64,000 bases of DNA. It comes from Paracyclopina nana. Its lineage: Eukaryota; Arthropoda; Copepoda; Cyclopoida; Cyclopettidae. A model generated the notes under the pieces. That model did not search any database. It was not told the origin of the DNA and saw only the letters and a list, made by a program, of their open reading frames with translations. Shown here one piece after another: positions 62,940 to 64,000 of the stretch. A program made the translations under genes and the position numbers. The DNA is taken from NCBI GenBank assembly GCA_019096065.1, contig JAGUCH010000001.1:9114001-9178000 (forward strand). The letters are read 5' to 3'. The stretch's first letter is position 1, and each line of letters begins with the position of its first letter.

Positions 62940-64000
62940 ACCATAATCAGACACTATAATGAGCTCAAAGAGGGACAAATAAAAATCACGACGTTGCCTT
63001 GTTGCACATTTATTTTTGAATACAGATACTTGGCAAATAGGATATGCATTTTTGCATTCTTGCAAATTCAGTAGGGCTTTTATTACAATATTTTTTTGTT
63101 GCAATTGTTGCAAGGCTAGCCATGTTGGTCGAATTTTAGGTTCGTTTTGTGGCCAAAAAGAATTGCGATTTCAGTTACATTTGTGATTAGCATTACACGA
63201 AGAGTGCAGGCTATATAGATTTGACTTAATTAAAACCTCTCTTTTGTCTTCTCGATTACGGTTTTTAAATTGTTGATTGCAATCTCTTTTGATCCTCATT
63301 TCAAAATGTTTATTTTCATGGCTGTTTGAACCTTGCTATTTTGGAGATTGTTTTTTCTAAAAAAAAGGGCAACTAAGAATTCTATCTGGTCTTTTACTAA
63401 CAGAGTTGAAATTTTGAGCTGGTTGCATTCAATCGCCTCAGGAATGAGTATGGCAGTCAAAATGAAAATGATGATGGCCAATCTCACATCATAATATACA
63501 TGCACGGTCAGTTATGCATTTAAAAAGAGAATATTATGTCTGGCGCCTCTTTTCAGCAGCATTCCTTGACTTAATTTAGGCCGTTCAGCTTGGTTAACTT
63601 TTTTGGCAATTGATTTATTTATCAAAAGGGAAATTCACATTACAAAAAAATGAATGTGGCCTTTTGAGTACCTTCAATTTTTCCATGCCTCAATCTGAAG
63701 CAAGAAAAAAGCTTCTGGATGATCACAAAGGTTGGCTGTGGTATGACAATTTTTATGTTGAGCTTTTCATATGTCCATTGGGTGGTCTAGCAGAAACAAT
63801 GATGCTCAATTTAATTGGTATCTTCTGCCATGTACATTTGTAGAGCAGAAATGGTGCAGGCATTCTAGGAAGCGTTCATTGCCTCAAACTTTGCTCCCAA
63901 TCAGGCTAGAGATTGAAGATACACGGTCAACAGAAAATTTTCGTTAGATCTCCCTGATAAGCTGATGTGAGACGACATGATTGAAGTCAAACATATCCAT
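62940..64000. other. Terminal intergenic stretch
   Basis: AT-rich. Two open frames (minus 63296-63505, plus 63610-63843) lack ATG-plus-splice support. No feature supported. Confidence 0.35.

Noticed and set aside
63296-63505. Minus-strand frame with a signal-peptide-like N-terminus
   Set aside because: It opens with GTG, has an in-frame stop just upstream, no ATG, and no usable acceptor, so it cannot be a first exon as it stands.

Overview
The window reads as nuclear DNA of an ecdysozoan, most likely an arthropod. Genes are split by GT-AG introns that are either tiny (about 54-70 bp) or several kb long. AATAAA signals follow the genes. Families present include a peritrophin-type (CBM14) chitin-binding domain, an adipokinetic hormone/ACP/corazonin-class peptide receptor, a stripe-like Egr zinc-finger factor and a pickpocket-like DEG/ENaC channel. 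I cannot fix the order. All exon models below were joined by hand from splice sites and reading phase; every complete model closes in frame.

Layout. 0.6-2.8 kb (-): DEG/ENaC channel, 606 aa. 3.0-7.5 kb (-): secreted, very acidic protein ending in Kelch repeats, 1257 aa. 7.6-14.7 kb (+), divergent from it: a very large secreted protein with an antigen-5/CAP domain, 23 thrombospondin type-1 (TSP1) repeats, two or three copies of a Cys-rich 'YFGC' module and a terminal CBM14 domain. 14.7-22.6 kb: mostly non-coding, with a GC-rich candidate first exon, a tRNA-like relic and CTCF-like motifs. 22.65-27.1 kb (+): GnRH-superfamily GPCR, 409 aa. 27.2-42.5 kb (-), tail-to-tail with it: sushi x3 / Ig x4 surface protein, 819 aa, whose signal-peptide exon lies 9.2 kb upstream of the rest; that intron holds a foldback-type element. 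44.3 kb (+): small secreted peptide gene, 88 aa, ending Gly-Lys-Lys. 46-48 kb: hairpin MITE plus a half copy. 49-51.2 kb: GC-rich upstream region of Egr with two perfect CRE sites. 51.2-55.8 kb (+): Egr/stripe, 510 aa. 59.2-60.0 kb (+): RNF141. 60.3-62.6 kb (+): TBC1D25.

The most unusual content is the head-to-head pair at 3-14.7 kb. Both members carry secretion or extracellular features, one is a giant modular chitin-binding protein and the other an acidic Kelch protein, so a shared role in cuticle, matrix or a secreted fluid is an attractive but unproven idea. I do not recall the CAP-TSP1-YFGC-CBM14 architecture as a described family. Secondary points of interest are the candidate amidated peptide gene, the very compact RNF141/TBC1D25 and Kelch/DEG-ENaC same-strand pairs (operon-like spacing), and the regulatory motif clusters near the GPCR and Egr.
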